Of a DNA stretch of 64,000 nucleotides, positions 18,403 to 28,446 are shown in pieces. The notes below the pieces were generated by a model. It was not told where the DNA came from. It saw nothing but the letters and a program-made list of their open reading frames with translations, and did no database searches. This DNA comes from a candidate division LCP-89 bacterium B3_LCP. Lineage in GTDB: Bacteria; Electryoneota; B3-LCP. Both the position numbers and the translations under genes were made by a program. Where the stretch lies: NCBI GenBank assembly GCA_005223185.1, contig NJBN01000002.1, positions 62,001 through 126,000 of the forward strand. Direction: 5' to 3'. Positions within the stretch are counted from its first letter, which is position 1. Each line of letters starts with the position of its first letter.

Positions 18403-19674
18403 GTGTCCGGATTTTTGAAAGAACCAGAATTTGCATCCCAACGCAACCTGAAGCGCTTGATCCTGATAATCGCCTTGATAGCAGTTGTCTTAAGGCTGTT
18501 GGCTATCTGGATTCGTTCTGCTGATATTGAACAGAATGCCTTCGAATTTGGTAGGATTGCCGAGAATATCATTGCCGGTAATGGATTCTCATACGATTTC
18601 TGGGGAAGATATCCGCTTGCTCTGACCAGTTGGATGGCGCCACTTTACCCTTACATTCTGGCAGGTTACTATACGCTGTTTGGGCACAACTTATTAGGTA
18701 TGGCGGTAATTCAAGCAATTTTGGGTGGTGTAGTATGTTGGGTGTTGGGATTAATTGGCGTTCGTATTTCGTCCGGATTCGTCGGAGTAACGGCTGCAGC
18801 GATATGCGCAATTTACCCGGAATCCATATTCCACCCCCAGAAGTTCGTATCCGAACCCTGGCTGCTGGTATTCGAAGTGCTCTTCGTGCTCTGTGGTGCG
18901 AACTATATATGGTCGGGTAAGAGCAAATACCTCATTCTGGCAGGAATCTTAAGTGGATTAGCAGTGTTGTGCAAGGAATCAGCGCTGTTATTGCCGATAG
19001 CACTGATTGTTTGGGTTGGATTGAAGAAGGGATTAAAGGGGAAAACGATGCTGAAAGCACTGATTCCCCTGGCGTTGACCGTCGTAATTATCGCACCTTG
19101 GACGGTTAGGAATTACATCGTTTTCGATAAATTCATACCGGTGCGAACCAATTTCTGGTTTAACGTCTGGCGAGGTGTAAATCCCCATGCTACCGGCACT
19201 CCTCGGGGTTTCGATAAACTGGTCATTGAAAAGAGTATGGCGTCAGAGTATTTAAGTTCAGTTGATTCGCGTTTACATAATAATGAAATACAACGCGAAG
19301 GGGTTTACCGGGAATTTGCCTTACGGCATATCAAAGATGATCCTTTGCGGTATTTAGGATTATCATTGCGACGACTGGTTTACTTCTGGAGTGTAGATCC
19401 CACGCACCCTCTGACCGGTCATCCTCTATATTGGCTGCCCTGGTTAGGGCTGCTCATACTGGCGGGGTTAGGTGTTTTTGCGATGCGTGTTTCTTGGCAG
19501 GATTATTCTCTGTGGTACTTACTCTTTTTCGTCACCACGGTTGTATTCAGCCTGACGCTGGTACTTCCCCGATATCGAATACCACTGCAGCCTGGATTGA
19601 TGCTCTTAGCCGCCGAAGGGATAAGATGGATAACCAGGCGCTGGTTCACAAGTGATCATTATATACGAAAATAG
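18403..19674 (+). CDS. Glycosyltransferase family 39/ArnT-like membrane protein
   Basis: Multiple TM helices and '[18 protein letters not shown]', '[15 protein letters not shown]', 'PWTVRNY'; GTG start. Confidence 0.75.
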   Translation: MSGFLKEPEFASQRNLKRLILIIALIAVVLRLLAIWIRSADIEQNAFEFGRIAENIIAGNGFSYDFWGRYPLALTSWMAPLYPYILAGYYTLFGHNLLGMAVIQAILGGVVCWVLGLIGVRISSGFVGVTAAAICAIYPESIFHPQKFVSEPWLLVFEVLFVLCGANYIWSGKSKYLILAGILSGLAVLCKESALLLPIALIVWVGLKKGLKGKTMLKALIPLALTVVIIAPWTVRNYIVFDKFIPVRTNFWFNVWRGVNPHATGTPRGFDKLVIEKSMASEYLSSVDSRLHNNEIQREGVYREFALRHIKDDPLRYLGLSLRRLVYFWSVDPTHPLTGHPLYWLPWLGLLILAGLGVFAMRVSWQDYSLWYLLFFVTTVVFSLTLVLPRYRIPLQPGLMLLAAEGIRWITRRWFTSDHYIRK

Positions 19675-19694
19675 AAAAAATAAAGGTTCAAGAC

Positions 19695-20831
19695 ATGTTC
19701 CTGACTGAAGAACAAGAACTCCTACAACAGACTGTGTACGATTTTGCTCAGAATGAACTAAAACCACGCGCTGCCAAGTTCGATGAACAGGAATTCATCG
19801 ACCAGGATATTCTCACCAGTATGGGAGAACTTGGTCTGATGGGTGTTTGCTTTCCTGATGAGTACGGCGGCGCCGGGATGGATATGGTCTGCTATGCTAT
19901 AGCTGTCGAAGAGATCAGCAGAGTTTGTGCCGCTACCGGTATCACTCTGGCTGCTCATATTTCCTTAGGTACCAATCCCATCTATCTCTTCGGTTCTGAA
20001 GAACAGAAGCAGAAATATCTGCCCAAACTCTGTTCAGGGGAAGAACTGGGATCCTTCGGGCTGACCGAACCGAACGCAGGATCTGATGCCGGTGGTACGG
20101 AGACGACCGCCATACGCAAAGGGGATGAATGGGTTCTTAACGGTACTAAAATGTTCATCACCAACGGCAGCCTTGCTTGGACCAGCGTCAACACTGCCAT
20201 GACGGATAAGTCGAAAGGTTTAAAAGGGATATCGGCTTTTGTGATTGAACGGGGTACTCCAGGCTTCAGCGTCGGGGAGAAAATCCACAAAATGGGTATC
20301 CGTGGATCCGATACCACCGAACTGATCTTTGAAGACTGTCATATTCCTGCTGAGAATCTGCTTGGCGAGGAAAACGAGGGTTTCAAACAGTTCATGATCA
20401 TCCTGGATAGCGGGCGAATCAGCATCGGCGCTATGGCGTTGGGGATAGCTCAAGGGGCTTTTGATGAAGCTCTGCGCTATAGTAAAGAGCGCGAACAGTT
20501 CGGGCGTCCCATTGGTAGTTTGCAGGAAACTCAATTCAAACTGGCTGATATGGCAACCGAAATAGAAGCTGCCAGGCACCTGGTTTACCACGCTTCTCGT
20601 CTTAAGGATGCTGGTAAGAGCTATTCCAAGCAGTCGGCAATGTGCAAGGTGTATGCTTCAGAAGTGGCGGTGCGAACCTGCATCAAAGCTATACAGATTC
20701 ACGGTGGATACGGATACACCAAAGAGTATCCGGTCGAACGGATGTTCAGGGATTCCAAACTCACTACTATAGGTGAAGGCACGTCCGAAATTCAGAGGAT
20801 TGTCATCGCTAAAAATCTACTCACAGATTAA
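19695..20831 (+). CDS. Acyl-CoA dehydrogenase
   Basis: '[18 protein letters not shown]', '[36 protein letters not shown]'. Confidence 0.92.
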   Translation: MFLTEEQELLQQTVYDFAQNELKPRAAKFDEQEFIDQDILTSMGELGLMGVCFPDEYGGAGMDMVCYAIAVEEISRVCAATGITLAAHISLGTNPIYLFGSEEQKQKYLPKLCSGEELGSFGLTEPNAGSDAGGTETTAIRKGDEWVLNGTKMFITNGSLAWTSVNTAMTDKSKGLKGISAFVIERGTPGFSVGEKIHKMGIRGSDTTELIFEDCHIPAENLLGEENEGFKQFMIILDSGRISIGAMALGIAQGAFDEALRYSKEREQFGRPIGSLQETQFKLADMATEIEAARHLVYHASRLKDAGKSYSKQSAMCKVYASEVAVRTCIKAIQIHGGYGYTKEYPVERMFRDSKLTTIGEGTSEIQRIVIAKNLLTD

Positions 20832-20852
20832 CTTATAGGATAGAAGCAAAAC

Positions 20853-21695
20853 ATGGAATTGGGAAGTTTTAAAATCGATATCCTTCACGACGGTTACTTC
20901 AAATTAGACGGCGGTGCCATGTTCGGCGTGGTTCCCAAACAGGTCTGGGACAGGCTGGAACCTGCTGATGATCGCAACCGCATCAAGTTAGCCTCCAATC
21001 CGACCCTCGTGAGGACCGGGGACCACACCATTCTCATAGATACCGGTCTGGGCGATAAATATGGTCCCAGCTCACTTGATCACTATGAAATTGAATTACC
21101 GCGCTACCTCACCGCAGAACTGCATCGATTGGGGTTGGAACCGGAGAACGTGGACTATGTCATAAACACTCATCTGCATTTCGACCACATTGGTGGTAAT
21201 ACCGTGAGGAACGAAGCGGGGGATTTCATCCCCGCCTTTCCCAACGCTAAATACGTCATGCAGAAAGCTGAGTATGAAGACGCCATGTCGCCGGGGCCGC
21301 GCACCAAAGCGAGTTACAATCCCGATGATATCGTACCACTACAGGAGAGCGGACAAATACACTTAATTGACGGTGATACTGAAGTTGTTCCCGGAATCCG
21401 TATGCGGGTCACGGGAGGGCACACGCGCTCCCATTCGATCGTGGAAATCGAAGCCGAAGGGCAAAAAGCTCTGTTCTTAGCCGATCTGATTCCCACCTCA
21501 TCGCACATAAGAGTGCCCTATGTTATGGGATACGATCTCTTTCCCGCTGATACAGCCACCTACAAGGAAGAGTTATTCAAAGAAGCAGTAGAAGGGGATT
21601 ATATCCTCATCTTCGAACATTCTCCCCATGTGAAAGCAGGACGGGTTCGTTTCGATGGGGATGAGATACGTTTCATTGCTGAACCTTACGCCTAA
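20853..21695 (+). CDS. MBL-fold metallo-hydrolase
   Basis: 'THLHFDHIGG' metal-binding motif, 'GHTRSHS'. Confidence 0.88.
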   Translation: MELGSFKIDILHDGYFKLDGGAMFGVVPKQVWDRLEPADDRNRIKLASNPTLVRTGDHTILIDTGLGDKYGPSSLDHYEIELPRYLTAELHRLGLEPENVDYVINTHLHFDHIGGNTVRNEAGDFIPAFPNAKYVMQKAEYEDAMSPGPRTKASYNPDDIVPLQESGQIHLIDGDTEVVPGIRMRVTGGHTRSHSIVEIEAEGQKALFLADLIPTSSHIRVPYVMGYDLFPADTATYKEELFKEAVEGDYILIFEHSPHVKAGRVRFDGDEIRFIAEPYA

Positions 21696-21733
21696 TCACA
21701 TATAAGTAAATAAAATATCTAAAAGGAGGAACT

Positions 21734-22918
21734 ATGGCCAACCTTAGAGATGTAGTTATTGTCAGCGCTGTGCGGACACCGATCGGCTGTTTCCTGGGTA
21801 GTTTATCAACTGTGCCGGCGCCACGGTTAGGCGCTGTGGCTATCAAAGCTGCGCTCGAACGTGCTCATCTGGATCCCGAACAAGTGGATGAAGTTATCAT
21901 GGGATGCGTATTAGCCGCTGGAGTCGGTCAGGCGCCTGCTCGCCAGGCGATGATCTATGCAGGCATTCCCAGATCGGCTGGCGCCATGACCATCAACAAG
22001 GTCTGTGGATCGGGTTTGAAATCAGTCATGCTGGCTGCTCAGTCAATTCAATGCGGAGAGGCTGACATAGTAGTGGCTGGTGGTATGGAGAACATGAGTT
22101 TAGTGCCGTTTTATTCACTGAATGGTCGTACCGGTTTTCGTATGGGACATGCCCAGTTGACCGATGGCATGATCTTCGACGGTCTCTGGGATATATACAA
22201 CAATTTCCATATGGGCAGTGCCGCTGAACTCTGTGCCAAGGAATTCAATATCACTCGCGAAGACCAGGATGCCTACGCGACAGAATCGTACACACGCGCT
22301 CAAGCGGCAATTGCTGATGGCAAATTCAAGGCTGAGATCGTTCCCGTGGAAGTGCCCGGACGCAAAGGACTGGTAACGGTTGTTGAAGAGGATGAGGAAC
22401 CAGGAAAGGGCAACGTCAGCAAATTTACTGCTCTTAGATCGGCCTTTATGAGAAATGGTACGGTAACGGCTGCAAACGCATCATCAATTAACGATGGTGC
22501 CGCAGCAGTGATCATGATGTCAGCAGAAAAGGCGAAGGATTTGGGATTGAAGCCATTGGCGAAGTTCGTGGCACACGCGACAGCAAGCAAGGATCCGGAA
22601 TGGTTCACCACAGCTCCAACCGACGCCATCAATAAACTCTTAAAGAAGACCAAGCTGTCAACCGATGATATTGATCTCTACGAGATCAACGAAGCTTTCT
22701 CGGTCGTTTCCGTCGCCAACAATCAACTGTTGGGATTGGATCCGGATAAGGTCAACGTCAAGGGTGGCGCGGTAGCTTTAGGTCACCCCATTGGAGCTTC
22801 GGGAACGCGCATCTTAGTAACGCTGCTTTACGCCATGAAGGATCGTAAAGCCAAGCGAGGTCTTGCTGCGCTCTGCATCGGCGGCGGCGAAGCTGTAACG
22901 GCAATAGTCGAGAGATAA
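21734..22918 (+). CDS. Acetyl-CoA C-acetyltransferase (canonical thiolase)
   Basis: 'INKVCGSGLKSVMLAAQ' nucleophile Cys, 'NEAF', 'GHPIGASG', 'CIGGGEA'. Confidence 0.92.
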   Translation: MANLRDVVIVSAVRTPIGCFLGSLSTVPAPRLGAVAIKAALERAHLDPEQVDEVIMGCVLAAGVGQAPARQAMIYAGIPRSAGAMTINKVCGSGLKSVMLAAQSIQCGEADIVVAGGMENMSLVPFYSLNGRTGFRMGHAQLTDGMIFDGLWDIYNNFHMGSAAELCAKEFNITREDQDAYATESYTRAQAAIADGKFKAEIVPVEVPGRKGLVTVVEEDEEPGKGNVSKFTALRSAFMRNGTVTAANASSINDGAAAVIMMSAEKAKDLGLKPLAKFVAHATASKDPEWFTTAPTDAINKLLKKTKLSTDDIDLYEINEAFSVVSVANNQLLGLDPDKVNVKGGAVALGHPIGASGTRILVTLLYAMKDRKAKRGLAALCIGGGEAVTAIVER

Positions 22919-23003
22919 GTTGTAAAACTTGACAGAACGGATCTTCCCGTTCACCAAATAAATACTATCAATTAAGTTGAGATTGTTACAGAAGTCCCGG
23001 AAG

Positions 23004-23106
23004 GTCATTGCTCCATAGGAGTCACTACGTGACGAGCCGAAGGCGAAGCAATCTTAAGTACTTATAAACCAAAAGATTGCTTCGGGGCTTTGCCCCTCGC
23101 AATGAC
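23004..23106. repeat. Nested inverted-repeat intergenic element
   Basis: Outer GTCATTGC(23004-23011)/GCAATGAC(23099-23106); inner GAAGCAATCTT(23045-23055)/AAGATTGCTTC(23073-23083); GTCACTACGTGAC(23021-23033); GGGGCTTTGCCCC(23084-23096). Confidence 0.8.
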
Positions 23107-23183
23107 GGTTAGACATAGTTATTCAATAATCTCAAGTTATACTTAAATAACCAATAACAAAAAGATTGCCTCTGGAGGAACGC

Positions 23184-24041
23184 ATGGCAGAAATAAAGAA
23201 AATCGCCGTAATTGGCGCTGGGACAATGGGCAACGGAATTACTCATGTCGCTTCGCAGGCTGGATTCGAGGTTACTTTAATCGACGAGAATCAGGAAGCT
23301 CTGGATAATTCGGGTCAAGTTATCGTGAAGAACATGAGTCGTCAGGTGCAAAAACGAGCTATCCCGGAATACCGCATGAACGATGCCCTGAAGAGAATCA
23401 CATACACCAAAGACTGGAAGGCTATCCCTGACGCAGATCTGATCGTGGAAGCGGTTTTTGAGGACGCAGATCTGAAAAAGAAGATCTTTGCGCGATTGGA
23501 CAAGGAAGCGAAAGCTGGCGCCATTCTGGCTAGCAATACCTCTTCCATTTCTATCGCCGAGATTGCGGGAGTTACCAAGCGCGCTGACAAAGTAATAGGC
23601 ATGCACTTCATGAATCCTGTCCCCATGATGCAGTTGGTGGAGATCGTCTGCGGTTCGGATACCTCTGATGAAACCTATGAAATCATCGAGAAACTTGCCC
23701 GGAAGATGGGGAAAACTCCGGCCAAAGCGAACGATTCCCCCGGTTTCATCGCCAATCGTATCCTCATGCCTATGATCAACGAAGCGATATTCACCTTGCA
23801 AGAGGGAGTCGGCACGAAAGAAGCCATCGATACCGTCATGAAATTGGGTACGGCTCATCCGATGGGACCGCTGACACTGGCTGACCTGATCGGTCTGGAC
23901 GTCTGCCTATCAATTATGCAAGTGCTATATGCCGGTTTCGGTGATGAAAAATACCGCCCTTGTCCATTACTGGAGAAAATAGTGTCTGAAGGAAACCTGG
24001 GTCGTAAGACGGGTAAAGGCTTCTATGACTACTCCACTTAA
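23184..24041 (+). CDS. hbd: 3-hydroxybutyryl-CoA dehydrogenase
   Basis: '[21 protein letters not shown]', '[16 protein letters not shown]', '[18 protein letters not shown]'. ATG 23184 after 'ggagga'. Confidence 0.92.
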   Translation: MAEIKKIAVIGAGTMGNGITHVASQAGFEVTLIDENQEALDNSGQVIVKNMSRQVQKRAIPEYRMNDALKRITYTKDWKAIPDADLIVEAVFEDADLKKKIFARLDKEAKAGAILASNTSSISIAEIAGVTKRADKVIGMHFMNPVPMMQLVEIVCGSDTSDETYEIIEKLARKMGKTPAKANDSPGFIANRILMPMINEAIFTLQEGVGTKEAIDTVMKLGTAHPMGPLTLADLIGLDVCLSIMQVLYAGFGDEKYRPCPLLEKIVSEGNLGRKTGKGFYDYST

Positions 24042-24086
24042 ATTATCGCAAGAAACCCTGTAATATCATAGAATAAAGAGCGCTTT

Positions 24087-25247
24087 ATGGACTTAGCTTA
24101 CACAGAAGAACACGAACTTATCCGCAAGACGGCACGAGAGTTCGCTCAGGAGAGGTTAGCGCCCGGCGTAGCCGAACGCGATCGTGATATGATTTACCCC
24201 GAGGAACAACTCCGCGAACTCGGCGAACTGGGTTTCTGGGGCATATTCTTCGATGAGAAATACGGCGGCGCTGGATTAGACTCCATCAGCTACTGCATCG
24301 CCATTGAGGAGCTATCCAGAGTTGACGCTTCTGTCGGAGTGATAATCTCCGTCACCAACTCTCTGGCAGCTTACCCTATAGACAAGTTCGGCACTGAAGA
24401 GCAGAAACAAAAGTTCCTGGCGCCTCTGGTTTCAGGACAAAAACTTGGTGGATTCTGTTTGACAGAGCCGGGTGCCGGTTCAGATGCCGGGGCACAAAAA
24501 ACCACAGCAGTGGTTGACGGTGATAATTACGTCGTAAACGGTTCGAAGCATTTTGTTACTTCCGGTAAAAACGGCGATATCTTCATCGTTACTGCGGTGA
24601 CCGACAAATCCCAAGGCTTGAAAGGTACGTCAACGCTGATTATCGAACAGGGTACGCCTGGATTGACCGTGGAACCTCCTGAACATAAATTAGGCATCCG
24701 TGGCAGCGATACTCATGCACTCACCTTCGATGACTGCAAAGTGCCGGTTGCTAACCGTTTAGGTGCCGAAGGTGATGGATTCAAAGTCGCCATGACAGCT
24801 TTGGATTCAGGCAGGATGGGAATTGCAGCTCAAGCGCTGGGCATTGCTCAAGGTTCCCTGGATGCCTCACTTCAGTATGCCCATGAGCGTCAGCAGTTTG
24901 GGAAATTCTTGAAGGATTTCCAGGCAATACAGTTCAAATTGGCGGATATGGAGACCAGAATTCACGCTTCCAGGCTTCTACTTCATCAATCAGCGTTGCT
25001 GAAGGACGCCGGAAAGCGTTATACCAAGGAAGTGGCAATGGCGAAGGTCTTCTGTTCAGAAACTGCCATGTGGGCTGCTGAAGAAGCCGTTCAGATTTAC
25101 GGTGGGTATGGTTATTCAACTGAATATCCGGTGGAGCGCTTCATGCGTGACGCCAAGATCACCGAAATCTACGAAGGTACCAGTGAAATTCAGCGTGTTG
25201 TGATAGCTGCAAATCTCTTAGCTGAATGGGCAAAGATGCACGGTTAG
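24087..25247 (+). CDS. Acyl-CoA dehydrogenase
   Basis: 'CLTEPGAGSDAGAQKTTA', '[40 protein letters not shown]'. Confidence 0.92.
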   Translation: MDLAYTEEHELIRKTAREFAQERLAPGVAERDRDMIYPEEQLRELGELGFWGIFFDEKYGGAGLDSISYCIAIEELSRVDASVGVIISVTNSLAAYPIDKFGTEEQKQKFLAPLVSGQKLGGFCLTEPGAGSDAGAQKTTAVVDGDNYVVNGSKHFVTSGKNGDIFIVTAVTDKSQGLKGTSTLIIEQGTPGLTVEPPEHKLGIRGSDTHALTFDDCKVPVANRLGAEGDGFKVAMTALDSGRMGIAAQALGIAQGSLDASLQYAHERQQFGKFLKDFQAIQFKLADMETRIHASRLLLHQSALLKDAGKRYTKEVAMAKVFCSETAMWAAEEAVQIYGGYGYSTEYPVERFMRDAKITEIYEGTSEIQRVVIAANLLAEWAKMHG

Positions 25248-25326
25248 GATGAATAGACCGTGAACCCTATTGATGCTATTTCGAGGGTGCGTTAACAATG
25301 CTTTCAATATGGGTGTATGATCCGGT

Positions 25327-26490
25327 ATGAATGAAGTAACAGACTTACAGCCGGTCCCAAGGGCTCGTGCTATGCCGCCTTTCAGGGCTATGCAGCTTTT
25401 GGCAGAAGCACGTCGTTTGGAATCCCAGGGACGCGACATCATCCATATGGAGGTAGGTGAACCGGACTTCAAGACGCCCCAACACATCATTGAAGCTGCT
25501 TTTCAGGCCGCAAAGAACGGATTTACTTCCTATACACCGGCGGAAGGTATAGCTGAACTGCGTGAAGCGCTTGCGGACACTTACGAGGCGAGGTACGGCG
25601 TAGAAGTCAACCCTGATCGGTTCATCGTAACGGTAGGTTCCTCCCCCGCGCTCTGGCTGATCTTTTCAGCGATATTGGAACCAGGTGATGTCGTCATGAT
25701 GTGCGATCCTCATTACGCCTGCTATCCGAATGACGTTAGATACATTGGCGGTGAACCTGTCACATTCCCGGTGCGTTCCCAGGATGGTTTCCGTCTTGAC
25801 CCTGGAGAAAGCTGGAGCAAAAATGTGGATCGAGCTAAGGCTTTTCTGGTAAATTCTCCTTCCAATCCCACCGGTGCAGTGGTGGATCATGATGATTGGA
25901 GAGAATTAGCCGAACTGCCTGTGCCCTATATCATCTCAGATGAGATCTATCATGGCATAGAATACGGCGTCAAATCACATTCGGCTCTTGAATATCGACC
26001 GGATGCGTTCGTAGTTTCCGGATTTTCCAAGCTTTACGCCATGACTGGCTGGAGATTGGGTTGGATCATCTGCCCTGAAAATTTCATCGAACCGTTGCGC
26101 CGCATCCATCAAAATCTGTTCCTGTGTGCGTCTTCGTTCGTTCAGAAAGCAGGGATTGCTGCTCTGACGGGACCGCAGGGTGAGATTAAAAAGATGGTCG
26201 AAACATACGATAAGCGCAGAGTTTTTATCGTAGGTGCTTTGCGAGATATGGGGTTTGACGTTCCGGTTGAACCGAAGGGTGCATTCTACATATTAACAGA
26301 TGCGCGTCACTTGGATGAAAATTCAGAGAGGCTTTCACACCGCTTGTTGAATGAAGCCGGCGTGGCGGTCACGCCGGGCATAGACTTCGGTCAGGAAGCG
26401 GAAGGTTTCCTGCGCTTTTCCTATGCCACTTCAATCGAGAGCATAGCAGAAGGAATGAAGCGGATAAAGGGTTGGATTGACTCTCTGTGA
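25327..26490 (+). CDS. Pyridoxal phosphate-dependent aminotransferase, class I/II
   Basis: 'MEVGEPDFKTPQHI', 'NSPSNPTGAV', 'SDEIYHGIEY', 'SGFSKLYAMTGWRLGW'. Confidence 0.92.
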   Translation: MNEVTDLQPVPRARAMPPFRAMQLLAEARRLESQGRDIIHMEVGEPDFKTPQHIIEAAFQAAKNGFTSYTPAEGIAELREALADTYEARYGVEVNPDRFIVTVGSSPALWLIFSAILEPGDVVMMCDPHYACYPNDVRYIGGEPVTFPVRSQDGFRLDPGESWSKNVDRAKAFLVNSPSNPTGAVVDHDDWRELAELPVPYIISDEIYHGIEYGVKSHSALEYRPDAFVVSGFSKLYAMTGWRLGWIICPENFIEPLRRIHQNLFLCASSFVQKAGIAALTGPQGEIKKMVETYDKRRVFIVGALRDMGFDVPVEPKGAFYILTDARHLDENSERLSHRLLNEAGVAVTPGIDFGQEAEGFLRFSYATSIESIAEGMKRIKGWIDSL

Positions 26491-26503
26491 AGATTAGAAA
26501 CGG

Positions 26504-26528
26504 AGTTGTCGGTGCTATACCGGCAACT
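26504..26528 (+). terminator. Hairpin after the aminotransferase gene
   Basis: AGTTGTCGGT-GCTAT-ACCGGCAACT; no strong U-tract follows. Confidence 0.4.
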
Positions 26529-26630
26529 TAGACCCTGTATTTAATTGATCTAACCAGATCATAAATATTAATAGTGTCAGGCTGAACTAAGCCATAAATT
26601 TCTCAAAAAGGGATCGAACACTAAGTAATC

Positions 26631-28307
26631 TTGATCCTTTCACGAAAAGGAGAAATAAGCATGTTAGAAGATTTCCCCAAAACGAAAACCCTTGTAGGAC
26701 AGAAAGCAGATTATAAAATTCTAGAAAGCATAGGCGAAGGTGGGAAAGGTAAAACCTATCTGGCAGAAGTTGTAAATTCTAGGGATTCGTTAGCTATTGG
26801 ATATAAATGCGTTGTCAAAATCCCCAAAATAGAATTTCCAAAATTCACAATACAACAGAATATAGATTGGCTTCAAAAAATTCAGAACTCATTTGCCAAT
26901 GAGCTTAACAGTTTTTATCGTCTTCAAGGCTTAGACTGTGCCGCAGAAATCCTGGATTATGGAGCTATAGAGTTAGACATCGGTGATAAGAAACATCCTG
27001 CGCATTTTCTAGTGCAGCGCCATATAAAAGGTGAACAGCTTGATGAAATATTCCCTAAAAATTTGGGGGGTATTAAAACAGCGAAAGAATACTTTGAATG
27101 GTGTAGAAAATTAACTGAAGCGCTGCTGAAGATTCATCAGAGAGAAGTGATTCACGCTGATATCTGGCCGGCAAATATTATGGTATATAAGGGAGAGATC
27201 GTCTTCATTGACTTTGGTCAAGGTATTCTGAAGGATATTGATTTTATTACAGAAATTGGCGATAGGCGTGGTGATCATTATAATTATGTTGCTCCTGAAC
27301 GCCGAAATCTAAAAATGAGATGGTATGTGGAAGCTGATATTTATTCCTTAGGTGGTATTTTTTATTATCTTGCTACAGGGCAACCTCCACCTATACCCAC
27401 AGAAGATCATGATAAATTGAAGGAAAAGATAACCCGTAACATAAAGAGAATCAACATTGAGCTATATAATGCAAACTCGGGCGTTGTGGACGTTATTGCA
27501 AGATGCCTGCGCTATAAAAACCTGCACAGAACACCACATGCTGAAGGTATTCTACAGGATTTAGATATCTTTACGACAAAAAACGTCAGAAATCGGGATA
27601 AAAAACAAATCGAGATTACAAAGAATATTCCCAAAGAATTGGATACATTGAAGAAACATAATAATGGCCTGTTCTGTTGGATGGCTTACTCTGAAATTAG
27701 CCTCTTCCAGCAGAAATTGGAAAATATGCAGCAGGGAGTTTATGATCTAACTGGGGATTATGATGATATTATTAATGGATTGTGTAGGAATCTCGCAATT
27801 TTAAGTCAAGGTCATAAATACATCACCGTATCAACTCCACAGTTTTGGCATCCGGATAACTTGGGAGTGAATGGACGGTTCCTTACCATGAACAAATTGG
27901 TCGCTCAGCGCGGAGCCTGCATTCAGCGGATATTCCTCGTTACTGATGAGGACGAAGAAAAAGATGAGTACCTGCCTCATATTCTCAGAGCTCATAGGGG
28001 GAAAATTACCGAATTGCGGAAGGAGGGTTTCCAAAATGATGATATCAACAAAGCGGGATTACATGAATGGGTTTACAAGGCTACTATTGAGGAACGTGAA
28101 TTGCTGTTTCGTCGTGGCGGTCATTTTGGATTGTGGAAGAAAAGAGGTCAGTCCATGCTGATTTCACCGGTATACAACGAAAACAGAAGGATTGTAATTA
28201 TCCGATTCCGTTCTAATTCCCCATATAATACTGAAATGAGTAAAATTTTCAAAGGACTACGACAAGGTGCCAAATCGTTAATTAATTACAGGATAAAAAG
28301 TAAATAG
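26631..28307 (+). CDS. Ser/Thr protein kinase-like protein fused to an uncharacterised C-terminal domain
   Basis: 'ILESIGEGGKGKTYLA' Gly loop, 'VIHADIWPANIM' catalytic loop, 'IDFGQG', 'VEADIYSLGGIFYYLATG'. About 230 further residues unassigned. A better start is ATG 26661 (MLEDFPKTKT, SD 'aaggaga'). Confidence 0.75.
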   Translation: MILSRKGEISMLEDFPKTKTLVGQKADYKILESIGEGGKGKTYLAEVVNSRDSLAIGYKCVVKIPKIEFPKFTIQQNIDWLQKIQNSFANELNSFYRLQGLDCAAEILDYGAIELDIGDKKHPAHFLVQRHIKGEQLDEIFPKNLGGIKTAKEYFEWCRKLTEALLKIHQREVIHADIWPANIMVYKGEIVFIDFGQGILKDIDFITEIGDRRGDHYNYVAPERRNLKMRWYVEADIYSLGGIFYYLATGQPPPIPTEDHDKLKEKITRNIKRINIELYNANSGVVDVIARCLRYKNLHRTPHAEGILQDLDIFTTKNVRNRDKKQIEITKNIPKELDTLKKHNNGLFCWMAYSEISLFQQKLENMQQGVYDLTGDYDDIINGLCRNLAILSQGHKYITVSTPQFWHPDNLGVNGRFLTMNKLVAQRGACIQRIFLVTDEDEEKDEYLPHILRAHRGKITELRKEGFQNDDINKAGLHEWVYKATIEERELLFRRGGHFGLWKKRGQSMLISPVYNENRRIVIIRFRSNSPYNTEMSKIFKGLRQGAKSLINYRIKSK

Positions 28308-28446
28308 AACAATAATCAAACCCAAATAACTACAGATATCAGTTAAGGACAGCTTTTGTTTTGAGCTTGGTTGCAGATTGATTCCCATTTTCTATATGGG
28401 CGATAGGATCGAACTAGTTGTTCTAACCTTAGACTTCGGAGGAAAC

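Noticed and set aside
23277-23858. 193-aa minus-strand ORF opposite hbd (and similar antisense ORFs, e.g. 12670-13125, 20220-20591)
   Set aside because: They are shadow ORFs opposite well-supported CDSs and show no family motifs.
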